Shown here piece after piece: positions 1-11,077 of a stretch of 64,000 nt of DNA. The translations under genes were made by a program, and so were the position numbers. This stretch comes from Thermoactinomycetaceae bacterium. Lineage in GTDB: Bacteria > Bacillota > Bacilli > Thermoactinomycetales > Thermoactinomycetaceae. Below the pieces are notes generated by a model that saw nothing but the letters and a program-made list of their open reading frames with translations, did no database searches and had not been told where the DNA came from. Each line of letters starts with the position of its first letter. The first letter of the stretch is position 1. The DNA lies in the NCBI GenBank assembly GCA_025449975.1, contig JANWIG010000006.1, positions 1 through 64,000 of the forward strand, read 5' to 3'.

Positions 1-434
1 CCTTGAAAATAACCGCGTAGGGCGGCCATCAGTGGAACGATTAAGATTGCCAACGCCAATACCTGTAGCGATTGTTTCGTCGGTGGGTTCTCCAAGACGA
101 CATTGGCGAAAAAATCTGCTCCAAAGTAAAGGAGACTCGCTAACAGAAGACCGGTCAAACTAAGAACAAGTGATCCTGCTTTAAGTACTTGACGGGCATT
201 GAGATGATCACCGATGGAGACGCGATCCGAGACAAATTTTGAGATGGTCAGCGGGATCCCGGCAGAGGCGATCATAAGCAATGTGGCGTAAAAAGGATAA
301 GAAGCTTTATAGACCCCGACTACCTCGTCTCCAGCGATGTTTTGGAAAGGAACCCAGAAAAGGGCACCTATCATTCTTGTTAATAATGTTGCAATACTTA
401 AGATAAGAGTACCTTTTACAATTTTACTTGCCAT
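1..434 (-). CDS. Polysaccharide/lipid flippase, MATE/SpoVB/YtgP-like (3' end outside window)
   Basis: Minus-strand reading from CAT at 432-434 gives MASKIVKGTLILSIATLLTRMIGALFWVPFQNIAGDEVVGVYKASYPFYATLLMIASAGIPLTISKFVSDR..., typical of this family; SD AAAGGAAG upstream. Confidence 0.8.
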   Translation of the reverse strand, partial: MASKIVKGTLILSIATLLTRMIGALFWVPFQNIAGDEVVGVYKASYPFYATLLMIASAGIPLTISKFVSDRVSIGDHLNARQVLKAGSLVLSLTGLLLASLLYFGADFFANVVLENPPTKQSLQVLALAILIVPLMAALRGYFQ

Positions 435-500
435 ATCCGTTACTTCCTTTTAATTTATTGAGGAATGCCGACAATAAAAAATGATTTTTTAATATTGTTA

Positions 501-629
501 TTAGATAAATAACTCCCTCTCTTCAAGGGCATTAGGATGTTTAAGAATCTTCATCCAAATCCGACGGTCATTGGGTAGATGACGGGGAGATCCATGATCC
601 ATCGGAGCGATACGTGTTTGGTTGGTCAC
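501..629 (-). CDS. Candidate small protein, 42 aa (33 aa if started at internal ATG, 602)
   Basis: Reading MTNQTRIAPMDHGSPRHLPNDRRIWMKILKHPNALEERELFI*, GTG start preceded by AGGAAAA; not in ORF track; no recognised homology. Confidence 0.35.
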   Translation of the reverse strand: MTNQTRIAPMDHGSPRHLPNDRRIWMKILKHPNALEERELFI

Positions 630-744
630 TTTTCCTATTTTAACAGCTTTGCTAGAGTAAGCATATAAAAGGACCAATTAATTCGCAAAAACTTAAATTG
701 TTGTTGAGCTTGCTTTTTTAGATAATTCGAGTCAAAATAATGGC

Positions 745-1638
745 ATGATGAGATATGTCTTAAACAGTATGACAGGCTTTGGACGAGGCGAAGCTGAAAT
801 GGATCAGGTTCGTCTAATTACAGAAATTCGTTCCGTCAATCATCGCTTTCTCGATATCGTTGTCCGTCTACCTATGGGATGGCTCGCTTTTGAGGAAGAA
901 ATGAAGCGCGTTGTCAAGAAATATGTCAATAGAGGAAGAATTGATATTTTTGTGACAGCAGAAGGAAAAACGACTCCTGAGAGACAAGTAATGGTTGATT
1001 GGAATTTGTTAGACGGTTATGTGCAAGCGGCGAAACAAATTCAAGAGCGTTATACGAGTCCAGAAGACCAACTTCATTTATCTGATCTCGTCCGTCTGCC
1101 CGATATCTGGTTACTAACGGAAGGAAAATGGGATCAGGATTTGTATCATTCATTATTAATGACTTCACTAAAAAAAGCATGCAAGGCACTTAAAGAGATG
1201 AGGGAAGCAGAAGGTCAGCATCTTGCTCAAGATCTAAGACGACGAGTGAATCGGTTAATCCAAATAATAACGGAGATGGAATTGATTGCTCCCTCCGTAA
1301 CAGAGCAGCTTGAAAAGCGTTTATATCATAAATTAGACGAATGGCTTCAAAATAATAAAGAGGTAGCTGATCGTATTTTGGCTGAAATTGCGATCTTTGC
1401 AGACCGTAGCGATATCACAGAGGAATTAATCCGCCTGAAAAGCCATGTGAACCAATTTTGCCAGTGCCTGCAAGCGACCGAACCAGTCGGAAGAAGACTT
1501 GATTTTCTCATCCAGGAAATGAATCGGGAAATCAATACGATTGGTTCAAAGTCCAACCATCCGGAGATAAGTAGACAGGTTGTGGACGCAAAAAGTGAAT
1601 TGGAAAAGATGAAAGAACAGGTACAAAATATCGAGTAA
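745..1638 (+). CDS. yicC: YicC/YloC family endoribonuclease
   Basis: NSMTGFGRGEAE... N-terminus and ...QEMNREINTIGSKSNHPEISRQVVDAKSELEKMKEQVQNIE C-terminus characteristic of YicC. Confidence 0.92.
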   Translation: MMRYVLNSMTGFGRGEAEMDQVRLITEIRSVNHRFLDIVVRLPMGWLAFEEEMKRVVKKYVNRGRIDIFVTAEGKTTPERQVMVDWNLLDGYVQAAKQIQERYTSPEDQLHLSDLVRLPDIWLLTEGKWDQDLYHSLLMTSLKKACKALKEMREAEGQHLAQDLRRRVNRLIQIITEMELIAPSVTEQLEKRLYHKLDEWLQNNKEVADRILAEIAIFADRSDITEELIRLKSHVNQFCQCLQATEPVGRRLDFLIQEMNREINTIGSKSNHPEISRQVVDAKSELEKMKEQVQNIE

Positions 1639-1757
1639 CATTTGGAGAATCGTTGCTTATTTACGAAAAACCGTCTAAAATAGCGTAGTAGGGTCATTTT
1701 TCGTCTATGAGGAAGATTGGATTGCGCTGTGAAAATGTACAAGGAGGGCACTTGAAC

Positions 1758-2024
1758 TTGGCTATCAAATTAATCAATATTGGTTTTGGCAACATTGTTT
1801 CAGCGAACCGGATTGTGTCCATTGTGAGTCCCGATTCTGCTCCGATCAAAAGGATTATTCAAGAAGCGAGAGAACGAGGGGTACTGATTGATGCTACATA
1901 TGGTCGGCGTACCAGAGCTGTGATTATTACCGATAGTGATCATGTGATTTTGTCTGCTGTTCAACCTGAGACGGTTGCACATCGTTTACAAAGTAAAGAG
2001 CAACCCGAAGAGTTAGTGGAGTAG
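1758..2024 (+). CDS. remA: RemA, extracellular matrix regulator
   Basis: [31 protein letters not shown]...[32 protein letters not shown]; likely TTG start after AAGGAGG. Confidence 0.93.
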   Translation: MAIKLINIGFGNIVSANRIVSIVSPDSAPIKRIIQEARERGVLIDATYGRRTRAVIITDSDHVILSAVQPETVAHRLQSKEQPEELVE

Positions 2025-2036
2025 AAAGGATTTGTA

Positions 2037-2639
2037 ATGAAGGCTCATTATCAGACGCAAGGCTTTTTAATTGTACTTTCAGGTCCATCTGGTGTAGGCA
2101 AAGGAACGGTTTGTGCAGCATTGCGTAAGGAAATGCCTGAACTGTGCTATTCTGTGTCTGCGACGACCCGCCAGCCACGTGCAGGGGAAATAGATGGAGT
2201 GAATTACTTTTTCAAAACGGTTGAAGAATTTAAAGAGATGTTGGAGAGGGAGGAGCTTATTGAGTGGGCACAATACGTGGGTAACTACTATGGTACTCCC
2301 CGTCGCTTTGTAGAAGAAACTCTTGCTTCAGGCAAGGATGTATTGCTTGAGATCGATGTACAAGGTGCTCATCAAGTAAAGCAGCGTTTTCCTCATGGTA
2401 TATTTATCTTTTTGTTGCCACCAACTTTGGAAGATTTGAAAGATCGAATTATCAAACGAGGCACAGAAACAAAAACCACCTTGGCTCACCGTTTGAATGC
2501 AGCTGCTGAAGAATTTAAGCAGATCCATGAATATGATTATGTTGTCATCAATGATGAAGTGGAAAAAGCATGTGATCGTATCAAATCGATTATCAAAGCT
2601 GAGCATTGCCGGGTGGACCGCTTGGTGATGACAGAATAA
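2037..2639 (+). CDS. gmk: Guanylate kinase
   Basis: [13 protein letters not shown]-loop, [21 protein letters not shown] motif. Confidence 0.97.
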   Translation: MKAHYQTQGFLIVLSGPSGVGKGTVCAALRKEMPELCYSVSATTRQPRAGEIDGVNYFFKTVEEFKEMLEREELIEWAQYVGNYYGTPRRFVEETLASGKDVLLEIDVQGAHQVKQRFPHGIFIFLLPPTLEDLKDRIIKRGTETKTTLAHRLNAAAEEFKQIHEYDYVVINDEVEKACDRIKSIIKAEHCRVDRLVMTE

Positions 2640-2651
2640 GGAGTGTTTTTC

Positions 2652-2855
2652 ATGCTTTATCCATCCATCGATACGTTAATGAGTAAAGCGGATAGTAAAT
2701 ATTCGTTGGTTGTGCTGGCTGCGAAGCGCGCCCGTCTACTGCTTGATGGTGAAAAAGCGAAGCTCGAACCGAAATCGAAAAAGTATGTAGGCATGGCTTT
2801 GGAGGAAATCGCTAGTGATCTCCTCGTCGTTCCAGCGCAAAATCGCAAAAAATAA
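2652..2855 (+). CDS. rpoZ: RNA polymerase omega subunit
   Basis: [30 protein letters not shown]...; position after gmk. Confidence 0.93.
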   Translation: MLYPSIDTLMSKADSKYSLVVLAAKRARLLLDGEKAKLEPKSKKYVGMALEEIASDLLVVPAQNRKK

Positions 2856-2881
2856 CAACCTCTCTGGGTTGTTATTTTTTT
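2851..2881 (+). terminator. Intrinsic terminator after rpoZ
   Basis: AATAACAACC-TCTCTG-GGTTGTTATT followed by T-run. Confidence 0.85.
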
Positions 2882-2911
2882 GCTAAAAATTTATTTAGGG
2901 GAGCAAAGAAC

Positions 2912-4111
2912 ATGGAGGGAAAACAGGTTGTAATTGGAATCACAGGGGGAATCGCTGCCTTTAAAATGGCTTCAGTGGTTAGTCAACTCAGTCAACGGGG
3001 AGTAGATGTTCGTGTGATTATGACGCAATCGGCTACGAAGTTTATCACTCCTCTAACCATGCAAGTACTTTCTCGCCATCATGTCGCTGTCGATACATTT
3101 GATGAGAAAGATCCATCGGTTGTGACACATATCGATTTAGCCGATCATGCCGACTTATTTGTCGTTGCTCCAGCAACAGCCAATCTGATCGGTAAATTGG
3201 CACATGGGATCGGCGATGACATGTTGACCACCACTCTTTTAGCGACAGAGGCCCCCATCGTCATCTGTCCGGCGATGAATGTGCATATGTATGAAAATCG
3301 GATCGTTCAGGAAAACATCGAACGATTGCGTCGGTTGGGCGTGATGTTCCTCGAACCCAATGAAGGTCCACTCGCTTGTGGTTACGTAGGCAAAGGAAGA
3401 TTGGTCGAGCCGGATGAAATCGTTGCTTGGATGGAAGGCTTTTTTGCCCAAAAGAAACGTTTAGCTGGCAAAAAGGTCTTGATTACAGCCGGTCCGACTG
3501 TTGAGCCACTCGACCCCGTACGTTTCTTTTCTAATCATTCTTCGGGAAAGATGGGGTATGCCATCGCTGAGGCAGCAGCAGAGGCAGGGGCCGAAGTGAC
3601 GTTAGTCAGCGGTCCAGTCTCCTTGCCAACTCCTCCAAAAGTAAAACGAATCGATGTCGTTCGTGCTGAAGAGATGAAAGAGGCAGTTTTAACTGCTTTA
3701 CCAGAGCAAGATGTGATTGTCAAGGCTGCTGCGGTAGCCGATTATCGCCCTAAACAAGTTTTTGACCAAAAGTTGAAAAAGACCCAAGAAGAGCTGACCA
3801 TTGTCTTAGAAAAAAACCCTGATATTGCTGTAGAGGTGGGAAAACGGAAAAAACCACATCAAGTATTTATCGGTTTTGCTGCCGAAACGGAGCAGGTAGA
3901 AGCCCATGCGCGCGCGAAGCTGGAGCGCAAAGGAATGGATCTGATCGTCGCAAACAATGTCGCGATGCCTGGAGCAGGTTTTGGGACAGATACCAATATT
4001 ATTACGGTGTATGATCGGAATGGAAAAGTGAGGGATTTTCCGAAAATGTTAAAAAGGGAATTAGCCAATCAGTTGATTACTTTGATCGAGGAGCGTTTAG
4101 ATGGACGTTGA
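2912..4111 (+). CDS. coaBC: Bifunctional phosphopantothenoylcysteine decarboxylase / phosphopantothenate-cysteine ligase
   Basis: [63 protein letters not shown] motifs. Confidence 0.95.
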   Translation: MEGKQVVIGITGGIAAFKMASVVSQLSQRGVDVRVIMTQSATKFITPLTMQVLSRHHVAVDTFDEKDPSVVTHIDLADHADLFVVAPATANLIGKLAHGIGDDMLTTTLLATEAPIVICPAMNVHMYENRIVQENIERLRRLGVMFLEPNEGPLACGYVGKGRLVEPDEIVAWMEGFFAQKKRLAGKKVLITAGPTVEPLDPVRFFSNHSSGKMGYAIAEAAAEAGAEVTLVSGPVSLPTPPKVKRIDVVRAEEMKEAVLTALPEQDVIVKAAAVADYRPKQVFDQKLKKTQEELTIVLEKNPDIAVEVGKRKKPHQVFIGFAAETEQVEAHARAKLERKGMDLIVANNVAMPGAGFGTDTNIITVYDRNGKVRDFPKMLKRELANQLITLIEERLDGR

Positions 4112-6554
4112 AGCGTTGAGGATTGCTGAAGTGATTGTCGATGTACCTGCCATGGAAATCAATCGACCCTTTGACTATCTGATTCCCGATGAATGGTTAG
4201 AAGAAGTACAGATTGGAAGCAGGATTCGTGTGCCCTTTGGCAATCGGCTCGTGGTTGGTTATTGCATTGGCAAGAAAAGTAAGACCTCTCATGCCAAGTT
4301 AAAAGCGATCGATCACGTCATGGATCTCATTCCACCCCTTACGCCTGAACTAGTGGAGCTCGGCAAGATGATGGCTGAAGAATATCTCTGTCATCCAATT
4401 ACCGCTTTGCAGTCGATGGTTCCCGCTGTCTTAAAGGGGAATTATCAAAAGGTGATTCATCTCCATCCGAAGAGTCGGGAGCTGTTTCCGGTGTTTACTT
4501 TAGCGGAACAAACATTATATGATACCTTGAAAAACCGTGGGGAATGCCATTGGGAAGAAGCTTTGACGTTGCCAGGCGTGACCGAAACGTTATTAAAAAG
4601 CTGGCTCAGGAAGAAGCGGATCTGGGTTGAGGAGAGAGTGAAAGATCGTGTCACCAAACGAAAGGTGACTTGGGTCTGGGGAAGCGACCTCGAAAAGTTG
4701 CGGTACGGTTTGGAGAATGTTCCTCCCCAAGCAAAACGGCAAAAAGAATTGTTAAATTTCTTTTTGGCTCATCCTGAACCGCTTGCGCTGCCGAAACTGT
4801 TATCGCAGATTCCAACCACTCGTTCGACGGTCCAAAAGCTGGTGGAGAAAGGCTGGCTGAAATGGGAAGAACGTGAAGAGTATCGTGATCCGTATCGGGG
4901 ACGCGAATTTAAGCAAACCGCCCCATTGCCTTTAACCAAAGAGCAGCAGTTTGCTTATCAAGCGATTGTCCAGTCGATGATCAAACAGCAATCCGAAACG
5001 ATTTTATTACATGGAGTGACGGGAAGCGGAAAGACAGAAGTCTATTTACAAGCGATCGCCAAAGGGCTTGAAAAGAAGAGAGAAGCGATTGTTTTGGTGC
5101 CTGAAATTTCGCTTACTCCGCAAATGGTGCAACGATTCAAAGAGAGGTTTGGGGATCAAGTAGCGGTTTTGCATAGCCGTCTATCTCATGGCGAGCGATA
5201 TGATGAGTGGCGCAAAATTCGTCGTGGCGAGGTGCAAATCGTGATCGGGGCTCGCTCGGCGATTTTTGCTCCACTTTCCAATATTGGCTTAATCATTATC
5301 GATGAGGAGCATGAGTCTTCCTATAAGCAGGAAGAAAACCCCAAATACCATGCGAGGGAAATCGCCCAGTGGCGAGCCAAGATGCATCGAGCGACGTTGG
5401 TATTGGGCTCCGCCACTCCCTCCGTGGAGAGTTATTACCGAGCGCGAACAGGGGAATATAAATGGATTCAATTGAAAGAGCGAGTGCATGGACGCCCCTT
5501 TCCCCAAGTGGAAGTGGTCGATATGCGAACAGAGCTAAGAGAAGGGAATCGCTCGATGTTTAGCCGTTCACTTCTTACGTCCTTGCAAGCATGTATGGAT
5601 CGGGGGGAACAAGCGGTTCTCTTTTTAAATCGGCGTGGATTCGCTACGTTTGTCATGTGTAGGGAATGTGGCGAAACGCTGATCTGTCCGCATTGCGATA
5701 TTTCCTTAACTTATCATCAATCGAATCAGACGATTCGCTGTCATTATTGCGGCTATATCGAACGAGTGCCGCAGATTTGTCCCCATTGCCAGAGCAGACA
5801 TATCCGCCATTTTGGCACGGGAACGCAACGTGTCGAAGAAGAGTTGTTGCGCCAATTTCCCGAGCGCAAAGTGATTCGGATGGATATCGACACGACGAGA
5901 CGAAAAGGATCCCATGAGCGTTTGTTAAATCAGTTTCGCGATCAAAAAGCCGATGTGTTACTGGGAACACAGATGATCGCCAAAGGATTGGATTTTCCCA
6001 ATGTGACCCTTGTGGGTGTGATTGCGGCGGATACGATGTTGCACTTGCCGGACTTTCGCGCCACTGAGCGAACTTTCCAGCTATTGATGCAGGTGGGAGG
6101 ACGAGCTGGACGTCACGAACGTCCTGGAAAAGTAATCATCCAGACTTATCATCCCGATCATTACAGCATTCAGCTAGCTGCCACGTATCAAGTAGAAAAT
6201 TTTTACCGCCAAGAGTGTGCAATGCGCAAAAAGCACCTTTATCCACCCTTTTGCGGGTTAGTAACGGTGTTGATCAGTCATTTGGATCGTATTTTATTAT
6301 TAAAATATAGTCAGCAGATGGAGCAGTATCTACGGCAACATCTCGCAGGGACTTGCCAACTTCTCGGTCCTGTTCCCCCGACGATTCCTAAGCTAAAAGA
6401 TCGCTATCGTTTGCAAATGATCATCAAGTTTCAGGAAAAAAGAGAGATTATACTCAAAGTGAAAAAGGTTCTTGCTCAACTTCATCAGATGTTTGATGAC
6501 AAAGATTTACGGTTAAGTATAGAGCAGGAAATCTCCCAATTTTTCAAAGAGTAA
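4101..6554 (+). CDS. priA: Primosomal protein N', PriA helicase
   Basis: [18 protein letters not shown], CxxC zinc motifs ([13 protein letters not shown]), [11 protein letters not shown]. Confidence 0.96.
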   Translation: MDVEALRIAEVIVDVPAMEINRPFDYLIPDEWLEEVQIGSRIRVPFGNRLVVGYCIGKKSKTSHAKLKAIDHVMDLIPPLTPELVELGKMMAEEYLCHPITALQSMVPAVLKGNYQKVIHLHPKSRELFPVFTLAEQTLYDTLKNRGECHWEEALTLPGVTETLLKSWLRKKRIWVEERVKDRVTKRKVTWVWGSDLEKLRYGLENVPPQAKRQKELLNFFLAHPEPLALPKLLSQIPTTRSTVQKLVEKGWLKWEEREEYRDPYRGREFKQTAPLPLTKEQQFAYQAIVQSMIKQQSETILLHGVTGSGKTEVYLQAIAKGLEKKREAIVLVPEISLTPQMVQRFKERFGDQVAVLHSRLSHGERYDEWRKIRRGEVQIVIGARSAIFAPLSNIGLIIIDEEHESSYKQEENPKYHAREIAQWRAKMHRATLVLGSATPSVESYYRARTGEYKWIQLKERVHGRPFPQVEVVDMRTELREGNRSMFSRSLLTSLQACMDRGEQAVLFLNRRGFATFVMCRECGETLICPHCDISLTYHQSNQTIRCHYCGYIERVPQICPHCQSRHIRHFGTGTQRVEEELLRQFPERKVIRMDIDTTRRKGSHERLLNQFRDQKADVLLGTQMIAKGLDFPNVTLVGVIAADTMLHLPDFRATERTFQLLMQVGGRAGRHERPGKVIIQTYHPDHYSIQLAATYQVENFYRQECAMRKKHLYPPFCGLVTVLISHLDRILLLKYSQQMEQYLRQHLAGTCQLLGPVPPTIPKLKDRYRLQMIIKFQEKREIILKVKKVLAQLHQMFDDKDLRLSIEQEISQFFKE

Positions 6555-6597
6555 GCGGCAAGTACGTAACACACATCAAGGTAAGGAGTGTAAATGG

Positions 6598-7071
6598 ATG
6601 GCCATTCGTAAAATTGTAAAATATCCTGATCCCATTTTAAAGAAGAAAGCAAAGCCGGTAACGAAATTTCACGCTCGACTTCATAAGTTGCTCGATGATA
6701 TGGCAGAAACGATGTATGATGCGCCAGGAGTCGGTTTGGCGGCACCACAAGTAGGTATTTTAAAAAGGGTGATTGTTGTCGATATCGGCGAAGGTTTGAT
6801 TGAAATCGTCAATCCGGAGATTATCGAAAAAGTGGGTGAGCAAATTTCACCGCCGGAAGGTTGTCTAAGTATCCCCGGATTGATTGGTGACGTGCGGAGA
6901 GCCAATCTCATTACGGTTGTTGGACAGGACCGTCATGGAAATCCGTTAAAAATCGAGGCAGAGGGATACCTGGCCCGCGCTTTGCAACACGAAGTAGATC
7001 ATTTAAATGGAATATTGTTTATTGATATTGCTGAGCGGGTGTATCGTCCTGAAGAGGAGGAGAGAGGATGA
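6598..7071 (+). CDS. def: Peptide deformylase
   Basis: [27 protein letters not shown] motifs. Confidence 0.96.
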   Translation: MAIRKIVKYPDPILKKKAKPVTKFHARLHKLLDDMAETMYDAPGVGLAAPQVGILKRVIVVDIGEGLIEIVNPEIIEKVGEQISPPEGCLSIPGLIGDVRRANLITVVGQDRHGNPLKIEAEGYLARALQHEVDHLNGILFIDIAERVYRPEEEERG

Positions 7072-8009
7072 TTCGAGTTGTCTTTATGGGCACCCCGGAC
7101 TTTGCGGTGCCCTCTCTAAAAACATTGGTAGAGGAGAAATATGAGGTCATTGCGGTAGTGACACAACCGGATCGACCAAAAGGACGTAAGCGGGAGAAAA
7201 CTCCTTCTCCAGTCAAGCAGGTAGCCGTGGAATTGGGAATTCCCGTCTATCAACCGGCTCGTCTCAGAAAATCCGAGGAATTGCAGCAGATTATCGATTT
7301 AAAGCCGGATCTGATCGTGACTGCTGCCTATGGACAGATATTGCCCAAATCGTTATTGGATGCACCTCCTCTCGGGTGTATCAATGTTCATGCTTCTTTG
7401 CTCCCCAAGTATCGCGGAGGCGCTCCCATTCACCAAGCGCTGATCGATGGCGAAAAAGTGACGGGAGTTACGATCATGTATATGGTAGAGAAATTGGATG
7501 CGGGTGATATGATCATGCAAGCAGAAATGCCGATCGGTCCTGAAGATCATGTCGGTACAATGCATGATAAATTAAGTCAATTGGGTGCAAACTTGTTAAG
7601 AGAGGTATTGCCGCGATTGATACAGGGCAAGGTTACGCCAATTCCACAAGATGAGAGTCAAGTCACTTATGCTCCCAATATCACACGCGAAGCAGAAAAG
7701 ATCGATTGGCTCCGGTCTGCTGAACAGCTATTTAATCAGGTACGGGGTCTACATCCTTGGCCTGTTGCGTTTACTTTATGGCGCGGGAAACCACTTAAGA
7801 TCTGGTGGGCAGAGTCCTTAGAAGAGACAACGACAGCAGCTCCGGGCACGGTGATCGAGGTAAAGGAGACGGGAATCTCTGTCGCTACTGGAAAAGGAAT
7901 CTTAGTCATTAAAGAGCTCCAGCCGGCGGGCAAAAGACGGATGAAAGTGGAAGAGTTTGTCCGTGGCAGACAGATGAAAGTAGGGGAACGGTTAGGAGAA
8001 GAAGAATGA
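7068..8009 (+). CDS. fmt: Methionyl-tRNA formyltransferase
   Basis: [28 protein letters not shown] motifs. Confidence 0.96.
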   Translation: MIRVVFMGTPDFAVPSLKTLVEEKYEVIAVVTQPDRPKGRKREKTPSPVKQVAVELGIPVYQPARLRKSEELQQIIDLKPDLIVTAAYGQILPKSLLDAPPLGCINVHASLLPKYRGGAPIHQALIDGEKVTGVTIMYMVEKLDAGDMIMQAEMPIGPEDHVGTMHDKLSQLGANLLREVLPRLIQGKVTPIPQDESQVTYAPNITREAEKIDWLRSAEQLFNQVRGLHPWPVAFTLWRGKPLKIWWAESLEETTTAAPGTVIEVKETGISVATGKGILVIKELQPAGKRRMKVEEFVRGRQMKVGERLGEEE

Positions 8010-9364
8010 AGAAAAAGTCGGCGCGGGAGTGGGCGCTCCATATTTTGCTGCAATATGAACAAAACCAAGCTTACAGTAATTTATTACTTCATCAATCACT
8101 GGAGCAAAGTCAGTTATCCTCTTCTGATAAAAGGTTGGTTACCGAACTGGTATACGGCTCTATTCAACGAATGAATACGTTGGATTGGGTGATCAATCAG
8201 TTAGTAAAGAAAGGAATCGATTCCCTTCAGCCGTGGGTCAGACAGGTCTTACGATTGGGAATCTATCAGCTAAGGTATTTGGATCGGATTCCCGCAAGAG
8301 CGGCAGTCCATGAAACCGTGAAAATGGCTAAACAGAGAGGGCATAAAGGGGTTGCTGGTTTAGTAAATGGGGTTTTGCGCTCTTATCTTCGTGAGCGAGA
8401 AAGATGGGATTTACCCAGTGATCCCACGACGATCCAAGAGATGGCACTTGCTTACTCCCAACCCAAATCGCTAGTGAAGCGGTGGGTAAAGTGGTTTGGA
8501 GAAGAGACGGCGAAAGAAATCATGCAGACGTATTTACAACCACCGAAAGTAACCATGCGGGTCAACCGTTTGAAAATCGATCGACCTGCTTTTCAAAGGA
8601 AATGGGAAGCAAGTGAAGAGGGTCAGCTGATTCCTTCGAGCATGGTTGAGGATGGGGTGATATTAGAGCGCGGGGGGAATCCAGCATATAGCCAGCTCTT
8701 TCAACATGGATACTGTACGATTCAAGATGAAAGTTCCATGTTGGTAGCACACCTCATCGATCCAAAGCCTGGTCAGCATGTGCTGGATGCCTGTGCTGCC
8801 CCAGGTGGTAAAACGACGCATATCGCTGAATTAATGGACAATCAAGGTAAGATTGTCGCTTGTGATATCCATGTACATAAAATGAATTTGATCGCCTCCA
8901 ACTGTGATCGACTCGGCATTGATATCGTGGAAATCAAACCGATCGATGCCCGCAAGCTGCCGAGGGAATGGGCGGAAAGCTTTGATGTGATTTTGCTCGA
9001 TGCTCCTTGTTCCGGCTTAGGGGTGATCCGACGGAAACCGGATATTAAGTGGAATAAAGATTGGGCCAAAGTAGACTCCTTGGTACAGCTCCAACGCGAG
9101 TTGCTTCAAGCCGTGGCACCCCTTTTAAAACCAGGGGGAGTTTTGGTATATAGCACCTGTACACTGGAACCGCGTGAAAACCAAGGGCAAGTGGAGCAAT
9201 TTTTACAGACTCATCCCCAATTTGTCTGGGATGTAGGGCTGATGGAGAGGTTGCCTTCGTCGGTCAGAGAGAGGGCGCTTCTTGGCGAGGGTTGGGTACA
9301 AATCTTGCCACATCATTTTGGCAGCGATGGTTTTTTTATTGCTCGGTTATTAAAACAAAGATGA
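8006..9364 (+). CDS. rsmB: 16S rRNA (cytosine-967-C5)-methyltransferase
   Basis: NusB-like N-terminus plus DACAAPGGKTTHIAELM and DAPCSGLG motifs. Confidence 0.95.
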   Translation: MKKKSAREWALHILLQYEQNQAYSNLLLHQSLEQSQLSSSDKRLVTELVYGSIQRMNTLDWVINQLVKKGIDSLQPWVRQVLRLGIYQLRYLDRIPARAAVHETVKMAKQRGHKGVAGLVNGVLRSYLRERERWDLPSDPTTIQEMALAYSQPKSLVKRWVKWFGEETAKEIMQTYLQPPKVTMRVNRLKIDRPAFQRKWEASEEGQLIPSSMVEDGVILERGGNPAYSQLFQHGYCTIQDESSMLVAHLIDPKPGQHVLDACAAPGGKTTHIAELMDNQGKIVACDIHVHKMNLIASNCDRLGIDIVEIKPIDARKLPREWAESFDVILLDAPCSGLGVIRRKPDIKWNKDWAKVDSLVQLQRELLQAVAPLLKPGGVLVYSTCTLEPRENQGQVEQFLQTHPQFVWDVGLMERLPSSVRERALLGEGWVQILPHHFGSDGFFIARLLKQR

Positions 9365-9394
9365 CAAGCACGTAATCGCGTGCTTGTTTTTTTA
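9364..9394 (+). terminator. Intrinsic terminator after rsmB
   Basis: ACAAGCACG...CGTGCTTGT followed by T7. Confidence 0.85.
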
Positions 9395-9442
9395 TGTATT
9401 TTTTTCCTATTGTTGGGAGATAGTAAGCGTGTGGTGATGGAT

Positions 9443-11077
9443 ATGAAAAAATCATTTCGATTTAGAGGCGCGAAAGAAAAAAAGAAAAAAGCATTGGAAC
9501 AACAATTTGCTAAGAAAATAGAAGACAAAGTGGGCGACCGCTTGATCTCTCGAGAGATTGCTGAGAATGTAGAGTATATCAAAAAGTTACTTGGTGAGTC
9601 TGGAGATCTTGTGACGCGTGAATTTTATATTCTACAAGATCCTGAAAAAAAAGCAACAGTCATTTATTTCGATGAACTGTCGGAAAAACAAGTCACGCAA
9701 AACTTTGTGATTCGTCCACTGATGGGATGGAATCGGGTGGATTTTGATAAAGAAGAAAGCGATTTATGGGAAATGTCCTTTCATACCTTGGTACAAGCAG
9801 GGGAAGTCAAAGTAGAAACCGAGATGAGCAAAGCGGTCGAGTGTTTATTAAGTGGAGATACGATTTTATTTATTCAAGGCTATGCGAAAGTCATGATCAT
9901 CGGCAGTCGCGGTTGGAGTGGTCGAGGAGTTGGTGAGCCACGGGCGGAGGCAGTGGTTCGGGGACCAAGAGAAGGCTTAAATGAAACCCTCTTATTTAGT
10001 TTGGGGATGATTCGGCGACGTTTAAAAGATCCTGATTTAAGGGTAAAAATGTATACAATGGGAAAAAGAACCAAAACGCTTGTATCCCTTCTTTATGTCG
10101 AAGGAATTGTTCGTCCGGAAATCGTGGAAGAAGTAGAAAATCGACTGAGACGAATTGATATTGATGGCGTTTTGGAGACAAATTATATTGAAGAATTTAT
10201 TCGTGATCAGACTTGGACCCCCTTTCCGTTGTTACAAAATACGGAGAGACCGGATGTGGTCGTCGCCCATCTTCTCGAAGGGAAAGTAGCGATCTTGGTC
10301 GATGGCACTCCTCATGCCCTGATTGCGCCAGCGGTTTTTACACAGTTTTATTACAGTCCGGAAGATTATTATCAAGCTTTTGAGATAGCTAGCTTTTTGC
10401 GCTTGATTCGGGTGATCAGTTTCTTTATTGCTCTGTCTTTACCTTCTCTCTATATTGCATTTGTCTCTTTTCATCCTGAAATGATCCCGTCGAAATTGCA
10501 GTTAGCGATGGCGGCTGGACGGGCGACGGTGCCATTTGCTTCCATTATAGAGGCTTTGTTAATGGAATTAAGTGTGGAAATCTTGCGCGAGGCCAGTATT
10601 CGACTGCCGGGTCCGATCGGTCCGACGATTGGGATTGTGGGAGCGTTGGTGATTGGAGATGCTGCCGTCACAGCAGGATTGGTTTCACCTGCGATGGTCA
10701 TTGTCGTTGGATTGACAACCATTAGTTCTTATGCCAATCCCAGTTATAGTGGAGCGATTTCTGTTCGCTTGATTCGCTTCCCATTGATGATTCTAGCAGC
10801 GATCTTTGGACTATATGGAATTATGCTCGGATTTATGTTCCTACTCTTACATCTTGTGCAATTACGGTCGTTTGGTGTACCTTATCTGGCACCATATGCT
10901 CCACTCAATCCATCCGATCTAAAAGATACCCTGATCCGTGTTCCTTGGCCGTGGATGAACCGTAGACCTTCCTTCTTCTATCCCAAAGATGAAAGGCGAC
11001 AACCGAAAGAAAGTCAGCACGACTCGTTGGAAAAAGGAAGGCAAACAAAAAATAAGAAAGGGGAAGAGACGCAATGA
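9443..11077 (+). CDS. Spore germination receptor subunit A (GerA family)
   Basis: GerAA-type: ...AAGRATVPFASIIEALLMELSVEILREASIRLPGPIGPTIGIVGALVIGDAAVTAGLVSPAMVIVV. Confidence 0.93.
   Translation: MKKSFRFRGAKEKKKKALEQQFAKKIEDKVGDRLISREIAENVEYIKKLLGESGDLVTREFYILQDPEKKATVIYFDELSEKQVTQNFVIRPLMGWNRVDFDKEESDLWEMSFHTLVQAGEVKVETEMSKAVECLLSGDTILFIQGYAKVMIIGSRGWSGRGVGEPRAEAVVRGPREGLNETLLFSLGMIRRRLKDPDLRVKMYTMGKRTKTLVSLLYVEGIVRPEIVEEVENRLRRIDIDGVLETNYIEEFIRDQTWTPFPLLQNTERPDVVVAHLLEGKVAILVDGTPHALIAPAVFTQFYYSPEDYYQAFEIASFLRLIRVISFFIALSLPSLYIAFVSFHPEMIPSKLQLAMAAGRATVPFASIIEALLMELSVEILREASIRLPGPIGPTIGIVGALVIGDAAVTAGLVSPAMVIVVGLTTISSYANPSYSGAISVRLIRFPLMILAAIFGLYGIMLGFMFLLLHLVQLRSFGVPYLAPYAPLNPSDLKDTLIRVPWPWMNRRPSFFYPKDERRQPKESQHDSLEKGRQTKNKKGEETQ

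Noticed and set aside
660-745. yicC leader as a split-SD case (AAAAGGA far from ATG)
   Set aside because: Only weak 5-6 bp complementarity could be found; insufficient.
5653-5970. Minus-strand 105-aa ORF inside priA
   Set aside because: Antisense to a strongly conserved helicase/zinc region; no independent evidence.
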